Shown piece by piece: positions 46,097 through 57,885 of a DNA stretch of 64,000 bases (position 1 is its first letter; each line of letters opens with the position of its first letter). The position numbers and the translations under genes were made by a program. Under the pieces are notes generated by a model. That model was given only the letters and a program-made list of their open reading frames with translations. It was not told the DNA's origin and did no database searches. This DNA comes from Filobasidium wieringae (lineage: Eukaryota > Basidiomycota > Tremellomycetes > Filobasidiales > Filobasidiaceae). The stretch lies in contig BCIV01000001.1 of the NCBI GenBank assembly GCA_001600055.1, forward strand, positions 1,853,774-1,917,773, given 5' to 3'.

Positions 46097-47110
46097 TCGA
46101 GTCGACGGACGGCAATTGAGAGATGGGGTTTGGGATTTTGTATTCGGTTTGTGATTTTTATGCCTGATCTATTCATTACAGGCTCCAAGGTGTGATCATG
46201 GATACCCATGAGATTAGATTGGCTTGTCGAGATGGAAATGGGTTTGTTCATCTTACGCTGCTACACTACCGGCAGAAATCGATAAAGCTGCTAGGCTTGC
46301 GTGACAATGAAGAAAATCCGATCGAGGCGGGAAAGCGCATTATCTACAACACTAGAAAGGTTCGTCGAGTAATTCCATTGATACCGAAAATCGATGGTTC
46401 GATACCAGCCGACTTACTCTCAAGTCGTCTAAACGATAGAAGAAGAAAGAGGCCAAAGAGGAAAGCATGCTTACCTTTGGACATGATGCCACGATATCCA
46501 CAATAAAGCTCTCCAAAGTCGACTCGAGTGATGAGACTGGACAGCTTCCATGCAGAAAGGAAGCAGGTTGTGGCGCTTGAGGTTTGTCCTACAGCATGCG
46601 TCACTCCATTTGCCAACAAGTTGGTACGAAGTCTGGATATAGCGTCACCACTGAGTCGTTTCCGAGTTCGCTTTTATGATGCACTTGAGGGGACCTCGCG
46701 ATCTGGCAGAATAGGGTGCCGTTAGACACCTATCGGGAAAGAACCGGTTACGTTCCGTCGCTACAACCAATAGGTACTTACCTACATCATCTCAGGAAGT
46801 CAGTAAGATCAGTAAAGCTGTCCATCGTTGAACCTATGAAAGCCGTATGCACACGGAGTTTATCGCACGTTTCAGCTTACGTAATCACACATTCCGTCTC
46901 ACAAGGGTGGTCCATATGATTTCTGGTCAGACGTTCTCACTTTGCTGTGCATTTCTCAGATGAGACTGGGCGAGGATGTTGAGCAACACACTCAGACCTA
47001 GAATCCATCTGTTATCGAAAGTTACTCTCAGCTCCTCGTACTATCGATACACCCCTCACTCCTTCTCCATCACCTTGAATCTGAATCTTTGTAAACAAAC
47101 ACGGACAATC
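46097..47110. other. 1 kb region between RPB5 and arsH
   Basis: Open frames at 46192-46506 (plus) and 46344-46619 (minus) have no recognisable features. 46976-47110 is an in-frame extension of ArsH without Asp or Glu, probably a leader. A tRNA-like T-arm word at about 46398 has no matching D-arm. Confidence 0.35.
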
Positions 47111-48228
47111 ATGAGCACCGCCTCTTACTCGGCAATTTCTACAGACGAATCGACATACAGGCCTTTCTTGCTGTCGCCTGTTCCTGGTGCAGAGAAAAAC
47201 GCGGATGGTGTTCCTGCAGTGGACAAAGATGACTGGGTGTCAGAGCTCGAGCTGGATGCCGTCAAGAAGCTCGCAGCGGGTGTTGAAGGTGGACGAAAGT
47301 TGAAGTTGCTTGTGCTTTATGGGAGTCTGAGAGAAAGGTGAGCATATGATTTCTTGCTCTGTGAATCTCGTTCTTACGTCTTGCCTCATCGACAGGTCAT
47401 TCTCCAAACTGATGGCCTATGAAGCCGCAAGAATCCTGCATGTAATAGGTTGCGAAGTAAAGGTCTATGATCCTTTAGGGCTTCCCGTCAAGGATGACAT
47501 TCAACACGATCATTCCAAAGTGCAAGAACTTAGGCAGTTGAGTCAATGGAGCGATGGACAATTTTGGTGTTCGCCAGAACAACACGGGAATATCACGGCA
47601 GTCATGAAAAATCAAAGTCAGCTCCATAAATCGCGTCTATGAGAAGGCCGTGGCTGACCAGTGTCCGTGGGGTTTCGCAGTCGATTGGATTCCGTTATCT
47701 ACCGGTTCTGTGCGACCTACTCAAGGTAGAACATTAGCTTTCGCTCAAGTAAGTCTGGGCCCCTATTTCGTACGTTACTGGATGCTCATAGTCCGGTAAT
47801 CTAGATCAATGGAGGTAGTCAATCGTTCAATACGGTCAACACTCTTCGGATACTAGGTCGTTGGATGAGAATGATCGTTATCCCTAATCAAGTGAGACCT
47901 CCGTCTCTAAATTCCCGACTTCACAGCCGGTCCTAACCGTATCTGCTCGACCCAGTCCTCTCTTCCTCTTGCATGGAAATCATTCACCCCGGCCGGACGT
48001 CTGCTCCCTTCTTCGAACCGGGACCGACTAGTAGACGTTTGCGAAGAACTCGTCAAACTTACAGCATTATTGTTACCCCACGGAGGATTACTGGAGGATC
48101 GGTACAGCGAGAGGGAAGAGAAGAGGATCAAGGGGAAACTCTTGACTCAAGCGGAAAAGGAGGAGGAGAAGGATAAAGCCAAGAAGGAGATCGCAGAGTT
48201 GCATAAAGCGCACGATGGATCTAAGTGA
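47111..48228 (+). CDS. arsH: ArsH, NADPH-dependent FMN reductase for organoarsenical resistance
   Basis: Several exons. The flavodoxin-like core reads [60 protein letters not shown], then across introns [40 protein letters not shown] and [39 protein letters not shown] closes the domain. LYGSLRERS is the FMN-phosphate loop, and [13 protein letters not shown] is specific to ArsH. A helical charged tail follows. The family oxidises trivalent methylarsenicals and other substrates with NADPH. The upstream in-frame ATG at 46976 would add a 45-residue, acid-free N-terminus. No other ars gene is in the window. Confidence 0.9.
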
Positions 48229-48639
48229 TCTTTCACAACCGCATCTGATAGACATGATAAGCATAGGGCATCGTTGTATCCTGTTTCGTATCGAGCATGT
48301 TCGCATTTCGTAATTGCATTGTAAACAGAAGTCGTATTCAATCCTAACTAATTCAAACCTAAAGAGCGTATTTAAGTGTTTCACAAAGGAACGTGTGGTT
48401 TCAAAAGAACGTAAGGTGCTCGTCGGAGCGTCGGTCGCAAGTGTGCGTAGATGATAGAGAGCGGAAAGTAGTCGTATCGTCTTCCTGGGTTCAAGTTTGG
48501 GTTCTTCTTCATGTGAGGGGTATTATGTGTGATATATCGTCCAATCGATTCGCGCTTCAGGCGTCTTCCAAGTAGAGTTGCTAGATTAAAGAGGTCGATA
48601 AGTCAACCAAGGCAATCAAAGCGAGGAAGTGGTGTGGAT
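48229..48639. other. Convergent region between arsH and the secreted unknown
   Basis: 411 bases; no gene seen. Both 3' UTRs meet here. Confidence 0.4.
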
Positions 48640-49974
48640 TTAGCTCACTCCTCGTCGGTAAGGAGGCCTGACAAACTCTCCGAAAGGTCCGTCCAGCCAG
48701 GTACTTCCAGCTGCAACCCAGATTCGTGCATCAGTATCCTACCATCCCCGCGACCCGCAGTCACACTTACCAATACTGAACCCCCCAGTGTTATCTTGGT
48801 ATTGAGGGAAATAAGTGAAGACCACCTCCTGCTTCACGACCTTTCCATCCGGGTTGATGAAGCTGGTACTGACGGGGCTCTTTCCCAGTGCATCGGGCGC
48901 GCCGACGGTGAAGATGGCGGACTCGGATCTCGTTTCGATCATTACTTGGTTGTCGTACTGGGTCGGAACATGTTGAGGGGTGGATCCGGCAGCAACTACA
49001 AGGATTCGGAGGAAGGATTCAGGATGACTAGTTGTGAAGGCGGAATGGGAAGGGACAATTACCTGCGGTTCCGGGTTGAAGGAATGCGGTGCTATTGCCA
49101 TACAAGAACAGATCAATTTTAGGCCCAACGTTCTCGTGTCGAATCTGAACTCACGCGGTCGTACCGTCGTAAGGACCATCAACTAGTGGCTGCTCAAAGA
49201 GGGTGGCGACTGATCAAGAGGGGTACATCAGCAATCCGATCCTTTCATTGTCTGAAAAGGGCTTGCGTACCGATGACAGGATACTTGTCGTATCCAGTGA
49301 TACCAAAGTTCTGAAGCCCAGTATGAGCACTGTGCAAGTAGAATGGTCAGTTTGTCAGAGTACATCGAGATGGCCGTCAAGGGGAGATCGGGACATACGA
49401 ATCGTAGCTGAACACCAAAGCACCTTCTACCTGATTGGTAGTAGCGAAAGCTATCGTTCATCGTCAGTTTCAGCTTTCAGCTACAACTTCCTGATGGACC
49501 AGCTTCAGTACCGGTCTCGGAACTCACCAGCTTGGTTCAAAGTGGAAGACAGGTAGTACTTGGGCTCGTCTCCGTTCTGGATGAAGAGCTTGGCTCGTTT
49601 GATTTTAGAGTCGATGGTTGGGGTGGGGACGGGGTCGGAAATGGACGTAGGGGTTGGGACTTCTATAGTAGTTGTCGCCGCGATTTCCGAAACCGTTGTG
49701 GCAGTCTCGGTAGGTTCTGACGATCCCGATGAAGGACTGGGAACTATCATACAATCGCACGTCAGTTCGACGTCTCCTTGGCAGGCGATCCCTTGCGCGA
49801 CTTACGAAGTCTCCTCAAGATATCCCTCATACCCCTAGGTTTGAACGCACTGGGATCATCCGGTACGTTCAACCACCTAGGGGAAACATCTTCGGCCGGA
49901 ACCGGGGAAGCCTTGGCCATACAGGCCAAAGTGGACAGCGCGAGAAGAGAAAATTGACCTACCTTTACCAACAT
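48640..49974 (-). CDS. Secreted protein of unknown function
   Basis: The minus-strand start gives a clear signal peptide (MLVKVGQFSLLALSTLACMA, cut near KASP). The next exons give DVSPRWLNVPDDPSAFKPRG and a Thr/Pro/Ser-rich linker (about 49740-49640). A compact domain follows with IDSKIKRAKLFIQNGDEPKY, NQVEGALVFSYDS, GITGYDKYPVI, NQVMIETRSESAIFTVGAPD and QEVVFTYFPQYQDNTGGFSI. The last exon reads GSTWLDGPFGEFVRPPYRRG and the stop. The beta-strand-like pattern suggests a beta-sandwich ligand or wall-binding domain, but no family is recognised. Five or more small exons are present, and internal joins are approximate. Confidence 0.65.
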
Positions 49975-50393
49975 GATTATGAAGAATGACTTGAACTTGA
50001 AGAGGCGACGACGAGGACTGGATGAGAATAGTATGAACGTTTACAGGTCGATGGTCTATGATCAACTCGGATGACTATATACATCTCCCGCTCGGTGACC
50101 CCGGTAACAACAAATCACACGATAGATCCCGACAGTGTAAACAAACATGGCCAAGAAGTCCGCTAGTCGTTCCTGGACGAGATCTCTCTCTCTATGCTTC
50201 CGATCACAACAAACGAGAGGTCTCGAGCTGACATGTCTGCGTGGAAGCCTTGTGTGGCCATATGATCTCATGCGGTCGAAGGTAGCTTGTGTCAATCCTG
50301 GAGGCAACTTGGAAGCGAGCAGGTCGTTGTTGTTGTTGGTTTTGTGGCGCTTCCTCACCTGAAACGGAAGCTTCGGTGGAGCGGGATCAAATT
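49975..50393. other. Upstream region of the secreted protein
   Basis: 419 bases; promoter of the minus-strand secreted gene. Only short frames, nothing recognisable. Confidence 0.4.
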
Positions 50394-50750
50394 ATGAGCA
50401 CGGAACGAACCATCGTCAGCACTCTCGTTGACTCTCCCACTCCAGTCCGTTCGTCGTCGCATGCGGATGTTGGGCATGATGAACGCTCAGGGTGGTACGA
50501 TCGTGCTCCTTGCTTCTATCGCTTGCGTACTCCGTGGCGTTACCTCGTTTTCATCGGGTACATGTTCTCACAAATCAGTATTACAATCATAGGGTTCACG
50601 TCGATACCTGATATGGCCCAGATGCACCTCGCTCCAAGACTCCCCCAGTTTGACCGGACCACCTCCCACTCGATATCACATAATCAAACCCCATCCACCC
50701 GCCCAGTCCGTAGCCCAGGTAACCAGCCCTCTCACATCCCAACGGCGTGA
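50394..50750 (+). pseudogene. Possible MFS-transporter N-terminal fragment
   Basis: A 118-codon frame with a hydrophilic start, then WYDRAPCFYRLRTPWRYLVF and IGYMFSQISITIIGFTSI. The layout resembles the cytosolic tail plus first helix of an MFS transporter. It then runs into Pro/Ser-rich sequence and stops 19 bases before the end of the epoxide hydrolase gene. No further helices follow. A truncated relic is the likeliest reading; a small single-pass protein or chance frame is also possible. Confidence 0.3.
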
Positions 50751-50768
50751 CGATCAATCAAAGGGCGA

Positions 50769-52650
50769 TCAAAGGGAAGAACCCCCAACTGACCCAGAAC
50801 CGGACCCGCTCTTCTCCTTCGCACCGGGCCAGACGATCTTCAAGAACTGTACGAAATCCCCAGCCAGTAATTCCGGTTGTTCCGTCGCGGCAAAGTGTCC
50901 TCCTACAAGTAGAGCGAGCGAGAAACGAGAAACGAGAAAACCAAGAAAGAAAAACGTGACGGACGTCAGAGACCAAAAGAACCCCTTTTTTTTCTTCTTA
51001 TTTCACGAAAACGAAAACGAGGGGGACTTTGACTGACCGACATCGTGTTCCCTAAAAAAGACCATATTCCCCGTCCTCCCCGCCCAACTCTCGGGCGTAG
51101 GGATGAGTTCATAAGGGAACTTGGAATACCCCATCATCTTCTCCACATACGCGCCCTTCAGTTCTTTTGTCAGATCCCGCGTGTCCGAAGCGGGGCCAGG
51201 GTGGGTGGAGAGACCTAGTTTTTGGAAGGGGGAACGGTACGGGTAGATGGAGGTTGGGTAGGAACGGGTTAGCCAGTAGAGGGAGAGCCAGGTCAGGATG
51301 TGCGTGCGGGAGGGGGTGGTGTCCGTCCAGTGGAGTAGTTTTTCCCCGACCCTGGTGACGAACGAAATCAGCATGTCTCAACCAACAATCCCCCCCCCCC
51401 CCCCCTCTCTCCCCCCACCCCCCACAAACAAAGTCTCACCCCCCCCCCCCCCCCCGCCGAGAACGTCCAGGACGGACCGATCGATCGTCTTGCGTTCAGA
51501 ACCTTGCGCTTCCAAGGCGGCCCCCCCCCCTCTCTCTCTCTCTCTTCCACAATCGAATCATATAAACGCAAAACCGACCCGACGTACCAAGCCAACAACC
51601 CCACCGGACTACTCCCCACGGTAAACCCGATCGTCGCGGGCCTAGTGGCTTGTTCTTGACTATAAGCGTACCCGTCCTTGACGAACCATTCGCTACGTTC
51701 CAACCCGTGTTTATCGGATTCGGAGAGGAAGGGGGTGGTCAGGTGCCCTATGATCGAAGAGGGGCCGCGTTCGGGGATGAAGTTGACTGAGGCGAGGAGG
51801 GAGGTGCGGAGAGGGTTAGGACGGGTGTGGCGGTGAGGAAAAAGGGAGGGACTTGCAATGAACGGCTGTCCATCCCATCCGGATCAACGCGCATCAGCTT
51901 TTCACCCAGCCTAGCCTCTCCTTTGACAAAACAAAGATGTATACCCACAATGACAAGCCTCGAACCTGATGGCCATGTACCTCCCCAAAAACGCCCCCAG
52001 GTCTCCGCCCTGGGCGACATAGCGATCGTACCCGAGCCCGAGCATCAGGGAGTTGAGAACCCGGGCGCAACCTTCGATCCCGAACTCCCGATCTAGGGGT
52101 GCGGGGGAGGAGTAGGAATATCCGATCAGGCTGCGGCGGGGGGGTTAGGGTGTGTCAGCCTCGAGTGGGGGATGAGCGGGGAAGAGAGCGGGAGGGGGAC
52201 TTGCGAGGGGACGATGATATGCATCGGTGGGTTCGGGGTTGTCAACAAGTAAGGAACGAGGGGTAAGATCTCGTTGAAATTCCCCGGCCATCCGTGCATG
52301 ATGACTACCGGGATAGCCTCCGGATCCTTATTCTCGATCCCGACGAAATGGACCTTGAAGACATCCTCCTTTCCCGTCAGAGGATCCACGTCCTTGACGT
52401 CAGCGATGAACTGAGGAAACTCGTTCAGTTTCGTCTGGGCGGCGGACCAGTCGAATTCCAACCATGACTGTTTCATGTCCTCCATCCACGCTTTGGACGG
52501 CCCGAACTTGTGATTGTGGATGGAGCTGTTCTCGTACGTGTCCGGACCGAGGGGGGAGAGACGGAGCAGGGTCTTCATGTCGTCCACTTCCTGTTGAGAG
52601 TGGTTCATGGTGAATGGGTTCACTGGGATGGTGGCCCTGGGGAACGGCAT
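50769..52650 (-). CDS. Epoxide hydrolase (microsomal/juvenile-hormone type)
   Basis: The minus-strand start at 52650 gives the EHN domain: VNPFTMNHSQQEVDDMKTLL, WLEFDWSAAQTKLNEFPQFI and DVFKVHFVGIENKD. The oxyanion motif is VVIMHGWPGNFNEIL. The catalytic Asp lies in YVAQGGDLGAFLGRYMAIR (about 52020). Across introns the cap continues WFVKDGYAYSQEQATRPATI, GFTVGSSPVGLLAW and THILTWLSLYWLTRSYPTSI. The base His is in GGHFAATEQPELLAGDF near the end. The enzyme opens epoxides with water through an ester on the Asp. One intron is unusually long and holds two poly-C runs. The start is the ATG before PFPRATIPVNPFTM. Confidence 0.88.
51390..51455. repeat. Poly-C tracts in an epoxide hydrolase intron
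   Basis: A run of 16 C (51390-51405), shorter C runs, and a run of 17 C (51439-51455) lie inside one intron. About 70 bases further are a C run and a (TC) repeat (about 51523-51546). The gene is on the minus strand, so its pre-mRNA carries these as long G runs. Confidence 0.9.
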
Positions 52651-52936
52651 CGTGCTGGTGGATTATATGGGATCCAGCGAATGTTGGAATTTTCCAGGAT
52701 CGAGGTCGACGTTGCGATTTGTGAATCATGTCGAGCGACGGTGCTGGGCGATGACATGATCACCGGACCCACCCGTGTTTACATCCGATAACGCATAGAA
52801 GAACGCATAAGTGACGTTGGATCGACCTGCATGACCTGATTCACCATTCACAACAAATCTTTCCAATTCATTCGAAGCTCGAACAATTGTGAAACACTCT
52901 CTGAAACACCTCGAAACACTTGAACACGCCCCGACA
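52651..52936. promoter_or_regulatory. Divergent promoter of the epoxide hydrolase and HNT3
   Basis: 286 bases between two outward-facing start codons. No gene and no distinct motif recognised. Confidence 0.4.
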
Positions 52937-54013
52937 ATGTGGAACCCCCGCCCAGAGACGTTCAACGGTCAAGACGTGTTCCTCAAGTACGCTCGTGATC
53001 CACGGACGGTCCCTCCTCATCTCCTGCTCATGTACGATCGACATACCGTCACCCTATTCGATGCGTTCCCAAAAGGTTCCTCCCGTTCCTCGAGCCAGTG
53101 TCATCGATTGATTGAATGATTGATTGATTGATTGTGCCTGATACAACGCCTCTACGATGCGTATAGCCAAATACCACCTCCTCATCCTCCCCCGACTACC
53201 CCTGACCATCCCCTCCCCTCACGACCCCAACGACAGCCTGCACTTCACCTCCCCCGATCTAGTATCCCTATCCCACCTCCTAACCCAACCGGCCCACCAG
53301 GCCCGGGCGGTATTGGACCTCTTACAGGGGAAAGCGGAGGAGGTGAAGGGGATGATAGAGGACGAGATGGGCAAGAGTGAGGGGTTCACGTGGGGCGTTT
53401 GGGTGGGGTTTCATGCGGTTCCTAGTATGCAGTGAGTGCGGCGTTTCCTTCGTTCTCTCTTCTCTCTCGTTCATGATCCCTTGCTCACCCATTCTCTGAT
53501 TCTCTGATTCTCTGATCCTGTTCCCTCCGTTCCTGGTCCGCGCGAAAGTCACCTGCACCTGCACGTCCTCAGCTCAGACTTGATAAGCCCGGGGCTGAAG
53601 AGGAAAGAACATATCAATTCGTTTCACCCGGGATTAGGGTTCTTCATTGCGCCTTCTTCTCTGGTCCCTTCCTCTGAATTTGAGTCGGGATCGGGGGATG
53701 GGGAAGGGAAAGGGGAAGAAGAACGAATCAAAGTAAGCCCCCCCCCCTGCCCCGCCCAATTCCTCCCTGTCCCCGTCCCTTCCTAATTCTCAACTCCCCA
53801 CTGACCCACTCCCATTCCCCGACCCAACCCGCACCACAGCTCCCCAAATCCACAGCGCAATACAACCTCCTGAAGAAAACCGAAATAACGTGTCACCATT
53901 GTCACCGCCCCATCAAGGATATGCCCGGGTTGAAGGCGCACTTGGTCAGTGAGTTTGAGGAGGTTAGGCGCAGGCAGGGTGGGAGTGGAGGGGCCAGCGG
54001 AGGGGGAGGTTAG
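52937..54013 (+). CDS. HNT3: Aprataxin-like DNA-adenylate hydrolase (HNT3)
   Basis: Exon 1 gives MWNPRPETFNGQDVFLKYAR then LLMYDRHTVTLFDAFPK. Exon 2 gives AKYHLLILPRLPLTIPSPHD and WGVWVGFHAVPSM. Exon 3 begins with the HIT triad HLHLHVLSSDLISPGLKRKE and reads HINSFHPGLGFFIAPSSLV. Exon 4 has LPKSTAQYNLLKKTEITCHH, with a zinc finger CHHCHRPIKDMPGLKAHL. HIT plus C2H-type finger is the aprataxin arrangement. The protein removes AMP from DNA 5' ends after failed ligation. Intron 1 holds a (GATT) microsatellite (about 53105-53131). The ATG at 52937 is the first in frame. Confidence 0.9.
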
Positions 54014-54350
54014 CTTGAGTTTTTTTAAGTATAGGGAATGAGCGGGGATGATTATTATCACACCCATGCACGGGATAAACGGGAAGAACGCAAGGGAGAC
54101 GACCGCGATCGACCGGGCCTCTTCTATTTTTCATCTCATTCGGCCATCTACATCCCTTGTTTCCCTTCCATTCCGGTTTCCATTCGCTTTTCATGTCCAT
54201 TCCCGTTCTCGTTCTCCTCATCCTTATCCCATCCCAATCCTCATCCCATCCCAATCCATCTTATCCATCATATCCATCTTGTCCAACCAGAAAACACCTA
54301 ATGGTGCTCGACCTTCCTTCCCTTACCTGCAACGAAAGCCAAACCCAGAA
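54014..54350. other. Convergent region between HNT3 and ATP18
   Basis: 337 bases, simple T/C-rich sequence, 3' UTRs only. Confidence 0.4.
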
Positions 54351-55108
54351 TCAAATGGAAACCCCGATCAGTCCCTTTCCACTCCCGTTCAAGGAGAGGG
54401 GATGGGTGTGCTTACTGTAAGGGTTCTTGGGCTGTGGGACGGGCAAGAGACAAGGGAAACGGGAGGGGGGGGGTGGTTAGTATACGTTCTCAAAGTGTCG
54501 TTGAAAGGTTATGGGATGGGAGATGAAAGATGGGGCTGGGAGATGGGAGATGAGAGGGGGGGGACTTACGTCGGCCAAAGCCTCGGGAGCTGTGGAGAGA
54601 GCAATGGGAGGTGGTCAGTTTGGTTGTTTGTCTTTAGGTTGGTGGGCGTGCGGTTTGATTGGGTGGGNGGGTGGGTGGTGAGAGGATCAGGAGTAGGGGA
54701 TTAGGACGAGAGGATGAGAAGGGGAGAGAGGGGTTGTTTGCCGTTCTTTTTGAATTGGGTACGATGTGTTCTCTTCGAACCGCCCGTAATCCCGACATTA
54801 CGACCAGCACCCAACACCCGACTCGCTAACCCGAGCCTGCAGAAAGTTTGAAAAGGGCGGGGACGAAGGACGTACTGTTGACGGCCATATCCTGCAACTT
54901 GGCTACCCCAAAGTAGGTGATAAAGGTCGCTACGATGAAGGGAGCGAGGGGACGGGCGAACTGATGTGCGTGGGCAGGATTAGAGTGTTTGAGATCGATC
55001 GTTCGGAGTAACAGGAACGAGGGTTCGTCAGTATTCTTCTCGGTATAGCGGACTGAAGGGGACGAGAGATGGGCTTACGGGAGTGGGCCAAGCACGGAGT
55101 CCGAACAT
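54351..55108 (-). CDS. ATP18: Mitochondrial ATP synthase subunit j/i (ATP18)
   Basis: Four tiny exons give 216 nt exactly (71 residues plus stop): 55108-55079, 54960-54876, 54589-54570 (20 nt) and 54431-54351. The protein reads MFGLRAWPTPFARPLAPFIV then ATFITYFGVAKLQDMAVN, TPEALADPKNPYSKHTH and a short tail. The start FGLR.WPTP, one membrane helix and an ADPKNPY motif are typical of ATP18, a small inner-membrane subunit at the dimer interface. The second intron contains an ambiguous base (N at 54667). The exon sum being divisible by three supports the model. It shares a promoter with SNU13. Confidence 0.88.
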
Positions 55109-55563
55109 CTTTTTAGAGTTTTGTCTGTGGGGGGACGGTCGGTTGTCAGTCTGTGGCTGTCGTCGAGGAGGTGCAGGTGGGGTTGAGTATACGGACTTGC
55201 AAGTTTCGAGTGTGGAAGAGCGAGCGAGCGAGGTCGAGGGAGAGAAGAATGGAGAATGGTCAGGTCGGATGTGATGTCCAATTCCAACGGAAGAGCTCGT
55301 GTCCGTCCAAATCCCTGAAGCTCGAGTTAATAGCTTCACCCGGTTTGGGAAAAGTACCACCAGTAAAACTCGTCCTTTGCATCCGCGCGAGACAAGTATT
55401 TCTCGCTTTCGCTTTTTACATCGACTTGCGCAACTTCGCTGCCTCGACGGATTTCTCCTTTTCCCACAAATCCAAACAGTCTCGACCAGTGATCCAACGT
55501 CGTGAGGTCATCCAACTACATCCACATCCACATCCACATCCCACACACGCACACGCACACACG
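55109..55563. promoter_or_regulatory. Divergent promoter of ATP18 and SNU13, with a CATCCA repeat
   Basis: 455 bases between outward-facing start codons. The last part (about 55511-55562) is a simple repeat of CATCCA followed by CACACG units, directly before the SNU13 ATG and so probably in its leader. No gene recognised. Confidence 0.45.
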
Positions 55564-56126
55564 ATGGCCAGCACCACTCCCAACCCCAAGGCTTTCCCCC
55601 TCGCCAACGCTCAACTGACCAACCAGATCCTCGACCTGGTCCAGCAGGCGTCTCACTACCAGCAGCTCAAGAAGGGTGCTAACGAGGCCACGAAGACTCT
55701 GAACCGTGGGATCTGCGAGTTTATCATCATGACTGCCGGTGAGCCACGCTCTCCCCTTCCACCGCGCACATAGCAGCACCGAACTGAATCCTCTCCCCCC
55801 CCCCTCTTTCCCCGCTTACATAGATACGGAACCCATCGAGATCCTACTCCACCTCCCGCTCTTGTGCGAAGACAAGAACGTCCCCTACGTCTTCCTCCCC
55901 TCCAAGACCGCCCTCGGACGAGCATGCGGCGTCTCCCGGGCCGTCATCGCCGCTAGTATCACCACCAACGAGGCGAGGGAGTTGAACTCCCAGATCCAGA
56001 GCGTCAAGGTGGGTCCAGCGTCTTTTTCGCGCCTTTTTGCTCTCTTTTGGGGGGGAAATGTGTTGAACCTTTGGTTTGGTCTTGGTCTTGGTTTTATAGC
56101 AACAAATCGAGAAACTCTTGATCTAA
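55564..56126 (+). CDS. SNU13: SNU13, 15.5K/NHP2-like RNA-binding protein
   Basis: Three exons with introns at about 55740-55824 and 56010-56099. The protein reads [80 protein letters not shown], then [20 protein letters not shown] and a last exon [13 protein letters not shown](A/S)TK, LPLLCE and [10 protein letters not shown] are the L7Ae-fold signatures. At about 126 residues it is full length. It binds kink-turn RNA in U4 snRNA and box C/D snoRNPs. The start follows the CATCCA-repeat leader. Confidence 0.96.
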
Positions 56127-57885
56127 ACGACCCTCTTCCCTCAATCGCCCTCGGTCCGCTCTCATTCTGTTTACAAAAGCAAGATCTCAAGATCGCAAGA
56201 GAACGAAGACGGAGAGGAAAAATGGGTGGAAGCGGTGGAAGACGGCCGGGCGTTGAGGGAAAGAGGGGGGGGGGGGATTCCTTGATTGTTGTATTCCCCT
56301 GTACACCTTGCGAATCGCGTGTGCTGTGTGCTGTGTGTTGTGCGTTGGAGTGTATGGAAATGGAATGAGATTGTGGGAATCTTGTTTGAGAACCTCGTGT
56401 GTTCGCGGACGACAGGTCGAGCGATGTACCCATCGGTTCGGTCAAGGTCAAGGTCAAGGTCTCGAAGACTGGGAATTCGGAGGGGGACGGGAAGATTGTG
56501 TTTTTGGTTGCGCCGGTGATACGTTTTACACGGGTTTCAATTAAAGTCATCGAAAGGACAGGCACGGAGCTTCATCTAGGGAAGCATCTACGAATTCCCG
56601 AGTATGGATTTGCTTGAGGAACTCATCGCTGGGGTAATTGGTAAGCTAGGGATGTTAGGTCTGGTCCTGGATCAGGTGGCAGTCGTTTTGAACTGGGAAT
56701 CGATAAGTGATGAGTTTCACATTTGGTGTTTTTATATCGTCCGGTTCGTATTCTCCAGCGGCTTCCTCCCTCCTCTTGAATCGGTCCCGCTACTTCCTCC
56801 GAGATGCGAATGACACTCCTCCTTCTGAAATCTGCAACGACCAGTTGGCTTTCGCTTCAGTTCTCCTGTGGTGCCCTTCTCGATGTCACCCTTTGACATG
56901 ATGCGAAAGGCAAAGATGGACGCGCCTCGGGGTCGGAGTCGCGGCGCGGCACTCTGGAACATCTCAAACCCGTCGCATTCGATAAGACCTTCCACCTCAC
57001 CTCAAGCCCTCTACTGTGGCAAGATGATGATGGATCGTATTGTTGTATGAATTTAGATAGATCATGGAATTGATCATGAGGTACCTACGTGTTGGGGAGA
57101 GGGAGGAGATATGATGAGCCCTCGATAAGGGGGGACTTGGTAAACTCCTGGAAGGTTATGAAGAAAAAGAGGTGCCGAATAGTAGTATAACGACCGGCTG
57201 ATGGTTGCTGGCCTGACAGCTGATTCGATAAAATCGCGGACGGCGATGGCAGTGACAACGCTGAATATGTTATCTGAGCTCGAATATCTTGCAACCACTC
57301 GAGCCACCTGTCACGAAGCGAGACCCAGAGCTCTGAAGTTGCGAGCGTTCGCTCCAGAAACCTGGTGACGATTCTGTCTCCAGCTGGTTGTATGGTCAAG
57401 GAAGATCACGGACTCACCTGTGGGACCCGCGCAGCGATTGGACGGCATGACTCGAGACTACGTAAGTGGATCGACCGTGCAGTCCGAGATTTGATGGCTC
57501 CGTCTCGGTGCCAGCTCGTGATCCGCTCATGGAACAGCGAGTCTGCTGACTTTACAGCAACGGCGCCAATCATAGCTGCCCCGCTCATATCTCAATTTCA
57601 ATGTCAAAGTGAGCTAGACTTCTGACCATTCATCAGTTTGATCCCATACTTTTCGTGTCAAGGGACACTGCCAGCTATGGCCCCGCAGAGGTACAGACGC
57701 TTGTGCTCGTAGGCTATCATCAATTCGGTAAGGCATTCGTCACCCATCGTTTGTTAGTCGTTTTCGCCTCGATATCCCTGACATGGTCGCGAAACCGGGA
57801 CCGACGTGGCGACAACATGACCATCCCTAGCCAACCAGGCTCATTCCATGACCAAACGAAAAAAAGCAAACACCCACGCCCCATC
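56127..57885. other. 1.8 kb gap without a recognised gene
   Basis: It begins with the SNU13 3' UTR and a poly-G run (about 56264-56276). Frames at 56604-56813 (plus), 56732-56995, 57085-57399 and 57406-57588 (minus) are short. The 57588 frame starts MSGAAMIGAVAVKSADSLFH and is mildly protein-like. Nothing can be assigned to a family. Confidence 0.3.

Noticed and set aside
46330..46420. Possible tRNA because of the GGTTCGATACC word
   Set aside because: The T-stem has a mismatch, and no D-arm, anticodon stem or paired acceptor stem was found upstream.
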